Shown here piece after piece: positions 56,962-64,000 of a stretch of 64,000 nt of DNA (within the stretch, counting starts at the first letter, position 1; every line of letters starts with the position of its first letter). The notes below the pieces were generated by a model that was not told the origin of the DNA, did no database searches, and was given only the letters and a program-made list of their open reading frames with translations. The DNA comes from Streptomyces sp. DvalAA-43. GTDB taxonomy: Bacteria > Actinomycetota > Actinomycetes > Streptomycetales > Streptomycetaceae. The position numbers and the translations under genes are program-made. The DNA lies in assembly GCF_900091725.1 (NCBI RefSeq), contig NZ_FMBW01000039.1, positions 186,001 to 250,000 on the forward strand, written 5' to 3'.

Positions 56962-58176
56962 TCAGGCCAGTGCGGCCAGCGGATCGTCCAGTACCGGCTG
57001 CCAGGCCAGTTCCGCCGCGCCCACCAGACTGTTGTGGTCCAGCGTGCACGGCAGGATCGGCACACTGCCACTCCGCCCCCACAGGCTGCGGTCGGCGACC
57101 ACCGCACGCAGCCGCTCCGGATCCGCGTCGAGCAGGGCGCGGTGCAGTCCGCCGAGGATGATGCGGTCCGGGTTGAGGATGTTGACCAGACCCGCGAGCC
57201 CGAGGCCGAGCCGGTCGATCAGTTCCTCGGCCGCGCCCCGTACCGCCGCGTCCTCGTACTCCGTGCGCAGCAGATCGCCGGCCTGCTTGAGCAGCGACTC
57301 CTCCGGACCGGGTTCGCGGCGGGCGGCGACGAGGAAGGCCAGCGGGTCGGTCTCGACGTCCAGGCAGCCGCGCCCGCCACAGTGGCAGGGGCGCCCCTCG
57401 GGGTTCACCGTGAGATGACCCACCTCCAGCGCGAGTCCCGAACTCCCGGTGTGCAGGCGGCCGTCGAGGACCAGGGCGCCGCCCACTCCCCGGTGGCCGG
57501 TGGCCACACAGAGCAGATGCTGGGCGCCGCGGCCCGCGCCGTGCCGGTGTTCGGCGAGCGCGGCGAGATTGACGTCGTTCCCGGTGAACGCGGGTCCGGG
57601 GATGCCCGCTTCCCGTACGCAGTCGGCGAAGATCTCGCTCACCGGGGCACCGGCCGGCCAGGCGATGTGCAGCGGGTTGAGCGCGGTGCCCTCCGGTTCG
57701 GCGACCGCCGAGGGCACCGCGAGGCCCGCGCCGACGCAGCGCAGTCCGCTGTCCCGCAGCAACCGGGCGCAGTCGTCCACCACTTCGCCGATGACCTGCG
57801 CCGGGTCCGCCGTGACGGTGACACAGCCGGGTGCGGTGGCGACGAGCCGTCCGCCGAGCCCGACGAGCGCCGCCCGGAATCCGTCGGCGTGGACCTGGGC
57901 CGCGATGGCGACAGGTCCGGACTCCCGGACCGACAGCCGGTGCGAGGGGCGGCCCTGCGAGCCGGCCGCGGAACCTGGCCTGGAATCCACCTGGATCAGA
58001 CCCAGCGCCTCCAGTTCGGCGGCGACCGCGCCGGCCGTCGCCCGGGTGACGCCGAGCTCGGAGGTGAGGACGGCGCGGGTGGGCGCGCGTCCGGTGTGGA
58101 CCAGTTCCAGCGCGGGTCCGAGCGCGCTGCGGCCCCTCTCCAACTTTGTCCGGGTGGTGGACACCTTGCCGTTCAT
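56962..58176 (-). CDS. ROK-family transcriptional regulator
   Basis: 404 residues. N-terminal winged helix (RAVLTSELGVTRATAGAVAAELEALGLIQV), then the ROK sugar-kinase-like domain with TGNDVNLAALAEHR and the zinc-binding CHCGGRGCLD. Start 58174-58176 with GGGAGA nine bases upstream. Divergent from an MFS transporter whose start region contains a dyad of ROK-operator type, so it probably represses that gene in response to a sugar. Confidence 0.88.
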   Translation of the reverse strand: MNGKVSTTRTKLERGRSALGPALELVHTGRAPTRAVLTSELGVTRATAGAVAAELEALGLIQVDSRPGSAAGSQGRPSHRLSVRESGPVAIAAQVHADGFRAALVGLGGRLVATAPGCVTVTADPAQVIGEVVDDCARLLRDSGLRCVGAGLAVPSAVAEPEGTALNPLHIAWPAGAPVSEIFADCVREAGIPGPAFTGNDVNLAALAEHRHGAGRGAQHLLCVATGHRGVGGALVLDGRLHTGSSGLALEVGHLTVNPEGRPCHCGGRGCLDVETDPLAFLVAARREPGPEESLLKQAGDLLRTEYEDAAVRGAAEELIDRLGLGLAGLVNILNPDRIILGGLHRALLDADPERLRAVVADRSLWGRSGSVPILPCTLDHNSLVGAAELAWQPVLDDPLAALA

Positions 58177-58248
58177 GGGGGCGAGTCTCCCACGGTCCCG
58201 GGGCGCTCCTGACGCCCCGGTGGCGCGACCGTATCGCCGGCAGCCGTC

Positions 58249-58278
58249 TTGCGCCCGTTGTCGTGGCGCCCCTATGCT
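58249..58278 (+). promoter_or_regulatory. Promoter for a leaderless MFS gene
   Basis: TTGCGC (58249-58254) and TATGCT (58273-58278) are separated by 18 bp, and the GTG start follows the -10 by six bases. No ribosome binding site precedes the GTG, so the mRNA is probably leaderless. Confidence 0.5.
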
Positions 58279-58279
58279 G

Positions 58280-58304
58280 AGTTTGTGCCGCAACTAAACA
58301 AACT
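58280..58304. promoter_or_regulatory. Candidate ROK operator over the start codon
   Basis: AGTTTGT (58280-58286) and its exact complement ACAAACT (58298-58304) form a dyad covering the transcription and translation start. A/T-rich GTTTG-type half-sites are usual for ROK repressors. Confidence 0.55.
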
Positions 58305-59508
58305 GCGGACGGCCCTACCGGGGGGACCGGGCGGAAACCCCGCCGCAGCTCCGTCGGCCCGCCTCCGTACCGCCCTGACCGTGTTCTTCGCCCTCGACGG
58401 CTTCCTCTTCGCCGGCTGGGTGGTCCGCATCCCGGCCATCAAGCACCAGACCGGTGCTTCCGCCGCCACCCTGGGCCTCGCCCTGCTCGGAGTCTCCGCC
58501 GGGGCGGTGGTGACCATGATGTTCACCGGCCGGCTGTGCCGCCGCTTCGGCAGCCATCCGGTGACCGTGGTCTGCGGCGTCCTGCTCTCCCTCGCCATCG
58601 CGCTGCCCGCGCAGACGAGTTCGGCGCTCGCGCTCGGCCTGGTCCTGCTGGTCTTCGGTGCCGCGTACGGCGGGATGAACGTGGCGATGAACAGTGCCGC
58701 GGTCGATCTGGTCGCCGCCCTGAGGCGCCCCGTGATGCCCAGCTTCCATGGCGCTTTCAGCCTCGGCGGAATGGTCGGCGCCGGACTCGGCGCACTGGTC
58801 GCGGGCGGCCTCTCCCCCGCCAGCCATCTCCTCGTCCTCACCGGGGCCGGGCTACTGGTCACGGCGGTGGCCGGACCGGTACTGCTGCGCCACCCGGCAC
58901 CCCGGCCCGCGGTCGGGGCCGATGCCCCGGAACCGCCGAGGCGGTTGAGCGGAAGGGCCCGTCGGCTGGTGCTGCTGTTCGGTGTGATCGCCCTCTGCAC
59001 CGCGTACGGCGAGGGCGCGCTGGCCGACTGGGGCGCCCTCCATCTGGAACAGGACCTGAACGCCCGTCCCGGCGTCGCGGCCGCCGGCTACTCGCTGTTC
59101 GCGCTGGCCATGACGGCGGGCCGGCTCAGCGGTACGGCGCTGCTCGAACGGCTCGGCCAGACCCGCACCCTCGTCATGGGCGGCGCGACAGCCGCGGCCG
59201 GGATGCTGCTCGGGGCACTCGCCCCCACCACGTGGCCGGCTCTCCTCGGCTTCGCCGTCACCGGTCTCGGCCTGGCCAACATCTTCCCGGTCGCGGTCGG
59301 CCGGGCCGGTGAGCTGGCCGGGCCCGGCGGAGTGGCCGCCGCGTCGACGCTGGGCTACGGCGGCATGCTGCTCGGGCCGCCCGCCATTGGCTTCCTGACC
59401 GACTGGTTCTCGCTCCCGGTGGCGCTCACCACGGTGACGCTGCTGGCCGTCGCCGCCGCGGCGCTGGGGTACGGAGCGCGCAACGCGACCCACGCGCAGA
59501 TGAGCTGA
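58285..59508 (+). CDS. MFS transporter
   Basis: 407 residues, twelve predicted membrane helices, with GWVVRIPAIKHQTGASAATLG at the first loop and the MFS loop motif GRLCRRFGSHPV. FHGAFSLGGMVGAGLGAL resembles sugar or small-molecule transporters of the FucP-like group. Start GTG 58285-58287 directly after the promoter. Likely cargo: a sugar or sugar-like compound sensed by the divergent ROK protein. Confidence 0.87.
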   Translation: MPQLNKLRTALPGGPGGNPAAAPSARLRTALTVFFALDGFLFAGWVVRIPAIKHQTGASAATLGLALLGVSAGAVVTMMFTGRLCRRFGSHPVTVVCGVLLSLAIALPAQTSSALALGLVLLVFGAAYGGMNVAMNSAAVDLVAALRRPVMPSFHGAFSLGGMVGAGLGALVAGGLSPASHLLVLTGAGLLVTAVAGPVLLRHPAPRPAVGADAPEPPRRLSGRARRLVLLFGVIALCTAYGEGALADWGALHLEQDLNARPGVAAAGYSLFALAMTAGRLSGTALLERLGQTRTLVMGGATAAAGMLLGALAPTTWPALLGFAVTGLGLANIFPVAVGRAGELAGPGGVAAASTLGYGGMLLGPPAIGFLTDWFSLPVALTTVTLLAVAAAALGYGARNATHAQMS

Positions 59509-59550
59509 CTCACCGCGCCGGGCGGCCGGACCGCTGGCACCATCGAAGCC

Positions 59551-60306
59551 ATGGATATCACGGACCACATCAAGTCCCTTGCCTCCGAGGGCCAGTTGCT
59601 GGCGATGGCCGCGCAGGAGGCGGGGACCGGGGCGCAGGTGCCGACGTGTCCGGACTGGCGGGTGCGCGACCTGCTGCGGCACACCGGGATGGTGCACCGC
59701 TGGGCCACCGCCTTCGTCGCCGAGGGCCACACCTCGTACCTCCCCGACATCGGGGAGCCGGATCTGGACGGGCCGGAACTGCTCGACTGGTTCCGCGAGG
59801 GGCACGGCCTCCTGGTGGACGCGCTGGAGACCGCACCGGCCGGGCTGGAGTGCTGGGCCTTCCTTCCCGCCCCGTCCCCCCTCGCCTTCTGGGCCCGGCG
59901 GCAGGCGCACGAGACCACGATCCACCGGGTGGACGCGGAGTCGGCGCGCGGCGGGCGGCGCTCGCCGGTCCCGGCCGCTCACGCGGTGGACGGGATCGAC
60001 GAGCTGCTGCGCGGGTTCCACGCCCGCCCGAAGAGCCGGGTGCGCACCTCGGCACCGCGCACTCTCCGGGTACGCGCCACCGACACCGGTGCCGTCTGGA
60101 CCGTACGGCTCTCGCCGGAGCCGCCGCAGGCCGTGCGGGCGGACGGGGCGCCCGAAGAGGGGGCCGTGGACTGCGAGTTGACCGGGCCGGCCGGGGAGCT
60201 CTACCTGACGCTCTGGAACCGGCTGCCGCCCTCGGCGGTCCGTGTGACGGACGATCCGGAGCCCGCCCGGATCTGGCGCGAGAAATCCGGGGTCACCTGG
60301 TCCTGA
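59551..60306 (+). CDS. Maleylpyruvate isomerase N-terminal-domain protein
   Basis: 251 residues. The DinB-like helical bundle is recognised by CPDWRVRDLLRHTGMVHRWA and WARRQAHETTIHRVDAE, which carry the histidines and acidic residues that bind a metal. The C-terminal half is the SCP2-like domain of this family. Members act as mycothiol-dependent isomerases or related enzymes; the reaction here is unknown. Confidence 0.83.
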   Translation: MDITDHIKSLASEGQLLAMAAQEAGTGAQVPTCPDWRVRDLLRHTGMVHRWATAFVAEGHTSYLPDIGEPDLDGPELLDWFREGHGLLVDALETAPAGLECWAFLPAPSPLAFWARRQAHETTIHRVDAESARGGRRSPVPAAHAVDGIDELLRGFHARPKSRVRTSAPRTLRVRATDTGAVWTVRLSPEPPQAVRADGAPEEGAVDCELTGPAGELYLTLWNRLPPSAVRVTDDPEPARIWREKSGVTWS

Positions 60307-60321
60307 CGACCGGCCGGGGCG

Positions 60322-60348
60322 AGCCGGTGGTCGGCGCGGCGACCGGCT
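60322..60348. terminator. Hairpin between convergent genes
   Basis: AGCCGGT (60322-60328) pairs with ACCGGCT (60342-60348). It lies between the stops of the isomerase-like gene and MarR. Short stem, moderate support. Confidence 0.4.
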
Positions 60349-60400
60349 TCCCGGACCGCTCCGACGCCGGACCCGGCCGCGGCCCGTTCCGACGCCGCAC

Positions 60401-60802
60401 TCACTCCCCGGGGCCGTTCAGCATCCGGTCGAGCACCGACCGCTGCAACGGCTTCACCTCGGCATGGCGCTCCCGGCCCTTCGCCGTCAGCTCCACCCGG
60501 ACGCCTCGCCGGTCCTCGCTGCACATCCCCCGGCGCACGAGCCCGTCCTTCTCCAGCCGCGCGACCAGACGGGACAGCGCGCTCTGGCTGAGATGGACCC
60601 GGGAAGCCAGCTCCTGTACACGACAGGCGGATCCGCCATCCTCGGGCGCCCCCTCCGCCAGGACGTCCAGCACCTCGAAATCGCTGGCGCCGAGGCCGTG
60701 GTGGTGCAGCTCGCGGTCGAGCTCACAGAGCGTCCTGGCGTGCAACGCGAGGATGTCCCGCCACTCGTCGACGAGCATCCGCTCGGACTTCTTCGCTGCC
60801 AT
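60401..60802 (-). CDS. MarR-family transcriptional regulator
   Basis: 133 residues with the MarR winged helix: SACRVQELASRVHLSQSALS, RLVARLEKDGLVRR and the wing MCSEDRRGVRVELTAKG. Divergent from an MFS exporter; the 87 bp between them contain short palindromes that could be its operators. Probably represses the exporter until a ligand binds. Confidence 0.9.
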   Translation of the reverse strand: MAAKKSERMLVDEWRDILALHARTLCELDRELHHHGLGASDFEVLDVLAEGAPEDGGSACRVQELASRVHLSQSALSRLVARLEKDGLVRRGMCSEDRRGVRVELTAKGRERHAEVKPLQRSVLDRMLNGPGE

Positions 60803-60847
60803 GACCGCACGTTAGCAGAGATGAGGCCAATTGTTGCACGGGAATTA

Positions 60848-60875
60848 AATGCACTTGCATTCAATGCATGCGCAT
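60848..60875. promoter_or_regulatory. Candidate MarR operators
   Basis: Two short palindromes: AATGCA-CT-TGCATT (60848-60861) and ATGCGCAT (60868-60875), between the divergent MarR and MFS starts. Confidence 0.55.
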
Positions 60876-60889
60876 GTACCGTGCTCCTC

Positions 60890-62395
60890 ATGACCTCTTC
60901 GCTCAACGTCCCCGATTCCCACGAGCGTTGGAGCCCCCGGCTGTGGGGCACCCTGCTCGTGCTCTGCGCCGCGATGTTCCTGGACGCTCTCGACGTCTCC
61001 ATGGTCGGCGTCGCACTGCCGTCCATCGCCGACGATCTCGGACTGACCACCTCGACGCTCCAGTGGATCGTCAGCGGCTACATCCTCGGCTACGGCGGAC
61101 TGCTGCTCCTCGGCGGCCGGGCGGCCGATCTGCTGGGCAGGCGGCAGGTCTTCCTCGTCGCGCTCGGTGTCTTCGCCCTCGCCTCGCTGCTCGGCGGTTT
61201 CGTCGACTCCGGGCCGCTGCTGATCGCCAGCCGCTTCATCAAGGGACTCAGCGCCGCGTTCACCGCGCCGGCCGGCCTCTCGATCATCACCACCACGTTC
61301 AAGGAGGGCCCGCAGCGCAATCGCGCCCTCTCCATCTACACCACCTGCGCGGCCACCGGCTTCTCCATGGGCCTGGTCCTCTCCGGCCTGCTCACCCAGC
61401 TGTCCTGGCGGTGGACGATGCTGCTGCCCGCCCCGATCGCCCTGATCGCCCTGGTCGCGGGCCTCCGGCTGATCCCGCACAGCGAGCGCGAGGACACCCA
61501 CCGCGGCTACGACCTGCCGGGCGCCGTCACCGGCACGGCCGCCATGCTGCTGCTGGTCTTCACGGTCGTACAGGCTCCCGAGGCCGGCTGGACCTCCGCC
61601 CGCACCCTGCTGTCGTTCCTCGCCGTCGCCGTACTGCTCACCCTCTTCATCGCCATCGAGCGGCGCACCGCGAACCCGCTGATCCGTCTCGGGGTGCTGC
61701 GCTCCGGGAGCCAGGTCAGGGCGCAGTTGGGCGCCGCGGCGTTCTTCGGCAGTTACGTCGGCTTCCAGTTCCTCGTCACCCAGTACATGCAGTCGCTGCT
61801 GGGCTGGTCCGCGCTGGAGACCGCGCTGGCCTTCCTGCCCGCGGGGGTGCTGGTCGCCCTCTCCTCGACGAAGATCGGGGATGTGGTGGACCGGTTCGGG
61901 ACACCGCGTGTGATCGCGGCCGGTTTCACGTTCCTCGTCATCGGCTACGCGCTCTTCCTGCGGATCACCCTCACCCCGTCGTACGCCGTGGTGATCCTGC
62001 CCTCCATGCTGCTGCTCGGCGCGGCCTGCGCACTGACCTTCCCCTCGCTCAACATCCAGGCGACCAACGGGGTCCACGACGACGAGCAGGGCATGGTCTC
62101 GGGGCTGCTGAACACCTCGATCCAGGTCGGCGGCGCGATCTTCCTGGCGGTCGTGACCGCGGTGATCACGGCGCACGGCAACGGCGACGGATCACGTCAG
62201 GCGGTCCTGGACAGCTACCGGCCCGGCCTGGTCGTGGTGACCGCGGTCGCCTTCGCCGGACTGCTGATCACACTCACCGGTCTGCGGCGCGTCCGGCCCG
62301 TTCAGCACACGGTGCTGGTCGCGTCGTCCGAGAGGGACCGGACCGCCGGGGCCGGGGCGACGACCCCCGCACCGAAGGTGTCCGTGCGGGACTGA
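60890..62395 (+). CDS. MFS transporter, DHA2 (14-TM) drug exporter type
   Basis: 501 residues with about 14 membrane helices. The start region LDALDVSMVGVALPSIADDL and GGRAADLLGRRQVFLVAL are typical of DHA2 multidrug:H+ antiporters. Start ATG at 60890-60892. Its partner MarR regulator points to inducible efflux. The large distance from the polyketide cluster makes a role in its export unproven. Confidence 0.9.
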   Translation: MTSSLNVPDSHERWSPRLWGTLLVLCAAMFLDALDVSMVGVALPSIADDLGLTTSTLQWIVSGYILGYGGLLLLGGRAADLLGRRQVFLVALGVFALASLLGGFVDSGPLLIASRFIKGLSAAFTAPAGLSIITTTFKEGPQRNRALSIYTTCAATGFSMGLVLSGLLTQLSWRWTMLLPAPIALIALVAGLRLIPHSEREDTHRGYDLPGAVTGTAAMLLLVFTVVQAPEAGWTSARTLLSFLAVAVLLTLFIAIERRTANPLIRLGVLRSGSQVRAQLGAAAFFGSYVGFQFLVTQYMQSLLGWSALETALAFLPAGVLVALSSTKIGDVVDRFGTPRVIAAGFTFLVIGYALFLRITLTPSYAVVILPSMLLLGAACALTFPSLNIQATNGVHDDEQGMVSGLLNTSIQVGGAIFLAVVTAVITAHGNGDGSRQAVLDSYRPGLVVVTAVAFAGLLITLTGLRRVRPVQHTVLVASSERDRTAGAGATTPAPKVSVRD

Positions 62396-62412
62396 CCACC
62401 TGGCGAGGGGGA

Positions 62413-62458
62413 AGGTGCGGGGCCCGGGGCGCCTGCCCGCCGTACGGGCCCCGCACCT
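62413..62458. terminator. Perfect 14-bp hairpin between convergent genes
   Basis: AGGTGCGGGGCCCG (62413-62426) and its exact complement (62445-62458), loop 18 bases, between the MFS and response regulator stops. Confidence 0.75.
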
Positions 62459-62497
62459 GTGCCCCCGCTCCGTACCGCGCCCTCCGCCGTGTCCGGG

Positions 62498-63163
62498 TCA
62501 GCCGAGCCAGCCCGGCCGGACCAGCCCCGACTCATAGGCGAGTACGACGAGCTGGGCCCGGTCGCGGGCGCCCAGCTTCACCATGGTGCGGCTGACATGG
62601 GTCTTGGCGGTGAGCGGGCTGACGACCAGTCGCCGGGCGATCTCCTCGTTGGAGAGCCCTATGCCGACGAGCGCCATCACCTCCCGCTCCCGTTCGGTGA
62701 GCCCGCTCAGCCCGGTCGCCGCCGCGGGCTCCTTGGAGCGGGCCGCGAACTCGGCGATCAGGCGGCGGGTGACCCCCGGCGAGAGCAGGGCGTCACCGCC
62801 CACCACGGCGCGTACGGCGCGCAGCAGTTCCTCCGGTTCGGTGTCCTTGACGAGGAAGCCCGATGCTCCGGACCGGATCGCCTCGAAGACGTACTCGTCG
62901 AGCTCGAAGGTGGTGAGCATGACCACCTTGACCCCGTCCAGCCGGGCGTCCTCGGTGATGGAGCGGGTCGCGGCGAGGCCGTCGAGGCGCGGCATCCGGA
63001 TGTCCATCAGTACGATGTCCGGCCGCAGTTCACCCACCAGACGCACGGCCTCCGCGCCGTCCGCGGCCTCCCCCACCACCTCGATATCGGGCTGGGCGTC
63101 CAGCAGGGCCCGGAAGCCCGCCCGGACCAGGGACTGGTCGTCGGCGAGCAGTACGCGGATCAC
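62498..63163 (-). CDS. NarL/LuxR-type response regulator
   Basis: 221 residues. Receiver domain with LLADDQSLVR, phosphorylated aspartate in DIVLMDIRMP and the VKDT lysine loop; LuxR-type helix-turn-helix in LTEREREVMALVGIGLSNEEI. GTG start 63161-63163 overlaps the histidine kinase stop (GTGA) and has GGAGGAG. Partner of the kinase encoded immediately upstream. Confidence 0.94.
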   Translation of the reverse strand: MIRVLLADDQSLVRAGFRALLDAQPDIEVVGEAADGAEAVRLVGELRPDIVLMDIRMPRLDGLAATRSITEDARLDGVKVVMLTTFELDEYVFEAIRSGASGFLVKDTEPEELLRAVRAVVGGDALLSPGVTRRLIAEFAARSKEPAAATGLSGLTEREREVMALVGIGLSNEEIARRLVVSPLTAKTHVSRTMVKLGARDRAQLVVLAYESGLVRPGWLG

Positions 63164-64000
63164 GGTGTCTCCTCCTGGTGCGCCCCCGTGCCGGACGGCA
63201 GCGGAAGCTCGGCCCGTACCCGGAAGCCGCCGCCGGTCCGGGGGCCCGCCTCGATCGTGCCACCCAGTCCGGCGGCCCGCTCCCGCATCCCCGCCAGCCC
63301 GTTGCCGCTGCCTCCGGCTTCGCCGTCGGTGGCGGGCCCTTCGTCGTCGATACGGAGCCGGAGGCGGCCAGGTCCGTAGCCGATGCGGACCCGCGCGGTA
63401 CGCGATCCGGAGTGCCGGACCACGTTCGTCAGCGCCTCCTGCACGATGCGGAAGGCGGCGAGGTCCGCGCCGGGCGGCACCGACGGCCGTACACCGTCGG
63501 TCTCGACGGTGACGGTCAGTCCGGCGCTCGCCGCCTGCTCGACGAGTTCGGGGAGCCGGTCGAGTCCGGGAGCCGGAGCCCTGGGGGCGTCCCCGGGGGT
63601 ACGCAGGGTGGCGAGGACCTGACGGACCTCGCCCAGTGCCTCCTTGCTCGCCGCCTTGATGGTGGTGAGCGCCGCACGCGCCTGCTCGGGGTCGGAGTCC
63701 AGCAGCGCGAGGCCCACGCTCGACTGGACGTTGATGACGGAGATGCTGTGGGCCAGGACGTCATGGAGTTCGCGCGCCATCCGCAGCCGTTCCTCGTCGG
63801 CCCGGCGCTGCTCCGCCGCCTCCCGTTCCGCCCGTCGGTCCGCCCACTGCTCACGGCGTACGCGGACGAACTCGGCGGCGGCGACGATGGCCACCACCCA
63901 GGCCGCGATGCCCAGTTCCTGCCCCCAGGGCGCCCCGTGGTCGTCGGAGGGCGGCAGCCAGCGGTAGAGCCAGTGCACCATCAGGACGTGTCCCAGCCAC
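63160..64000 (-). CDS. Sensor histidine kinase, HisKA_3 type (cut by window edge)
   Basis: About 280 C-terminal residues. A membrane helix around AAWVVAIVAAAEFVRV, the dimerisation/phosphorylation motif ARELHDVLAHSISV, and ATPase motifs VQEALTNVVRHS and GSGNGLAGMRERAAGLGG. The frame remains open to the right edge (WLGHVLMVHWLYRW), so the N-terminal membrane sensor continues outside. Cognate of the downstream response regulator. Confidence 0.92.
   Translation of the reverse strand, partial: WLGHVLMVHWLYRWLPPSDDHGAPWGQELGIAAWVVAIVAAAEFVRVRREQWADRRAEREAAEQRRADEERLRMARELHDVLAHSISVINVQSSVGLALLDSDPEQARAALTTIKAASKEALGEVRQVLATLRTPGDAPRAPAPGLDRLPELVEQAASAGLTVTVETDGVRPSVPPGADLAAFRIVQEALTNVVRHSGSRTARVRIGYGPGRLRLRIDDEGPATDGEAGGSGNGLAGMRERAAGLGGTIEAGPRTGGGFRVRAELPLPSGTGAHQEETP

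Overview
The window is high-GC actinomycete DNA and almost certainly comes from a Streptomyces chromosome. The supporting signs are very strong G/C preference at codon third positions, frequent GTG starts, ATGA/GTGA gene overlaps, a SARP regulator, rare TTA (bldA-type) codons, and a Streptomyces-type Pro/Gln-rich DUF6643-like protein. Both edges cut genes: an apolipoprotein N-acyltransferase on the left and a sensor histidine kinase on the right.

Left flank (1-4.5 kb): partial lnt, a small membrane protein, a glutamate/aspartate racemase-family protein, an HpnB-like glycosyltransferase and a double TerD-domain protein. These look like ordinary chromosomal genes.

Centre (about 4.6-40.2 kb): a polyketide gene cluster. 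A divergent SARP-type regulator (36857-40198) faces a right-to-left operon encoding a discrete malonyl acyltransferase, a free-standing ACP, an asparagine-synthetase-like amidotransferase and one 6,698-residue five-module PKS with no AT domain. The PKS reads KS-DH-KR-ACP / KS-B-ACP / KS-KR-ACP / KS-ACP / KS-DH-KR-MT-ACP-TE. AT + ACP + amidotransferase plus a branching KS-B module is the signature of glutarimide polyketides. Beyond the PKS come a LysR regulator, an Old Yellow Enzyme-type ene reductase, an SDR, a cytochrome P450, a full carboxylic acid reductase (A-PCP-R) and an NTF2/SnoaL-like protein. Following the carbons predicts 2-(glutarimidyl)acetyl, then a hydroxyl, a ketone and a methylated enoyl acid. 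Reducing that acid to an aldehyde and closing the ring by aldol chemistry gives the phenol/cyclohexanone of actiphenol and cycloheximide. Gene content and order agree with what I recall of the known chx locus, so this is a cycloheximide/actiphenol-type cluster. Open points: there is only one methyltransferase domain for two expected methyl groups, the ring-closing enzyme is unassigned, it is unknown which enzymes reduce the phenol, and the P450 has no obvious task.

Regulation inside the cluster: TTA codons occur in the SARP, the PKS and the SDR. An ATC-N9-GAT LysR-type box lies upstream of the ene reductase. A perfect 12-bp hairpin separates the convergent ene reductase and LysR genes.

Right flank (40.2-64 kb): a stretch with a broken gene, then housekeeping and accessory genes. 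These are a DUF6643-like protein, an Rv1733c-like membrane protein, a beta-helix/AAA+ fusion, a membrane hydrolase, a DeoR regulator, two SRPBCC proteins, a cysteine-synthase-like enzyme, an anti-sigma-type ATPase, an ABC exporter with a SHOCT protein, YdeI and four-TM membrane proteins, a ROK regulator with divergent MFS transporter, a maleylpyruvate isomerase-like protein, a MarR regulator with divergent MFS exporter, and a NarL-type two-component system.
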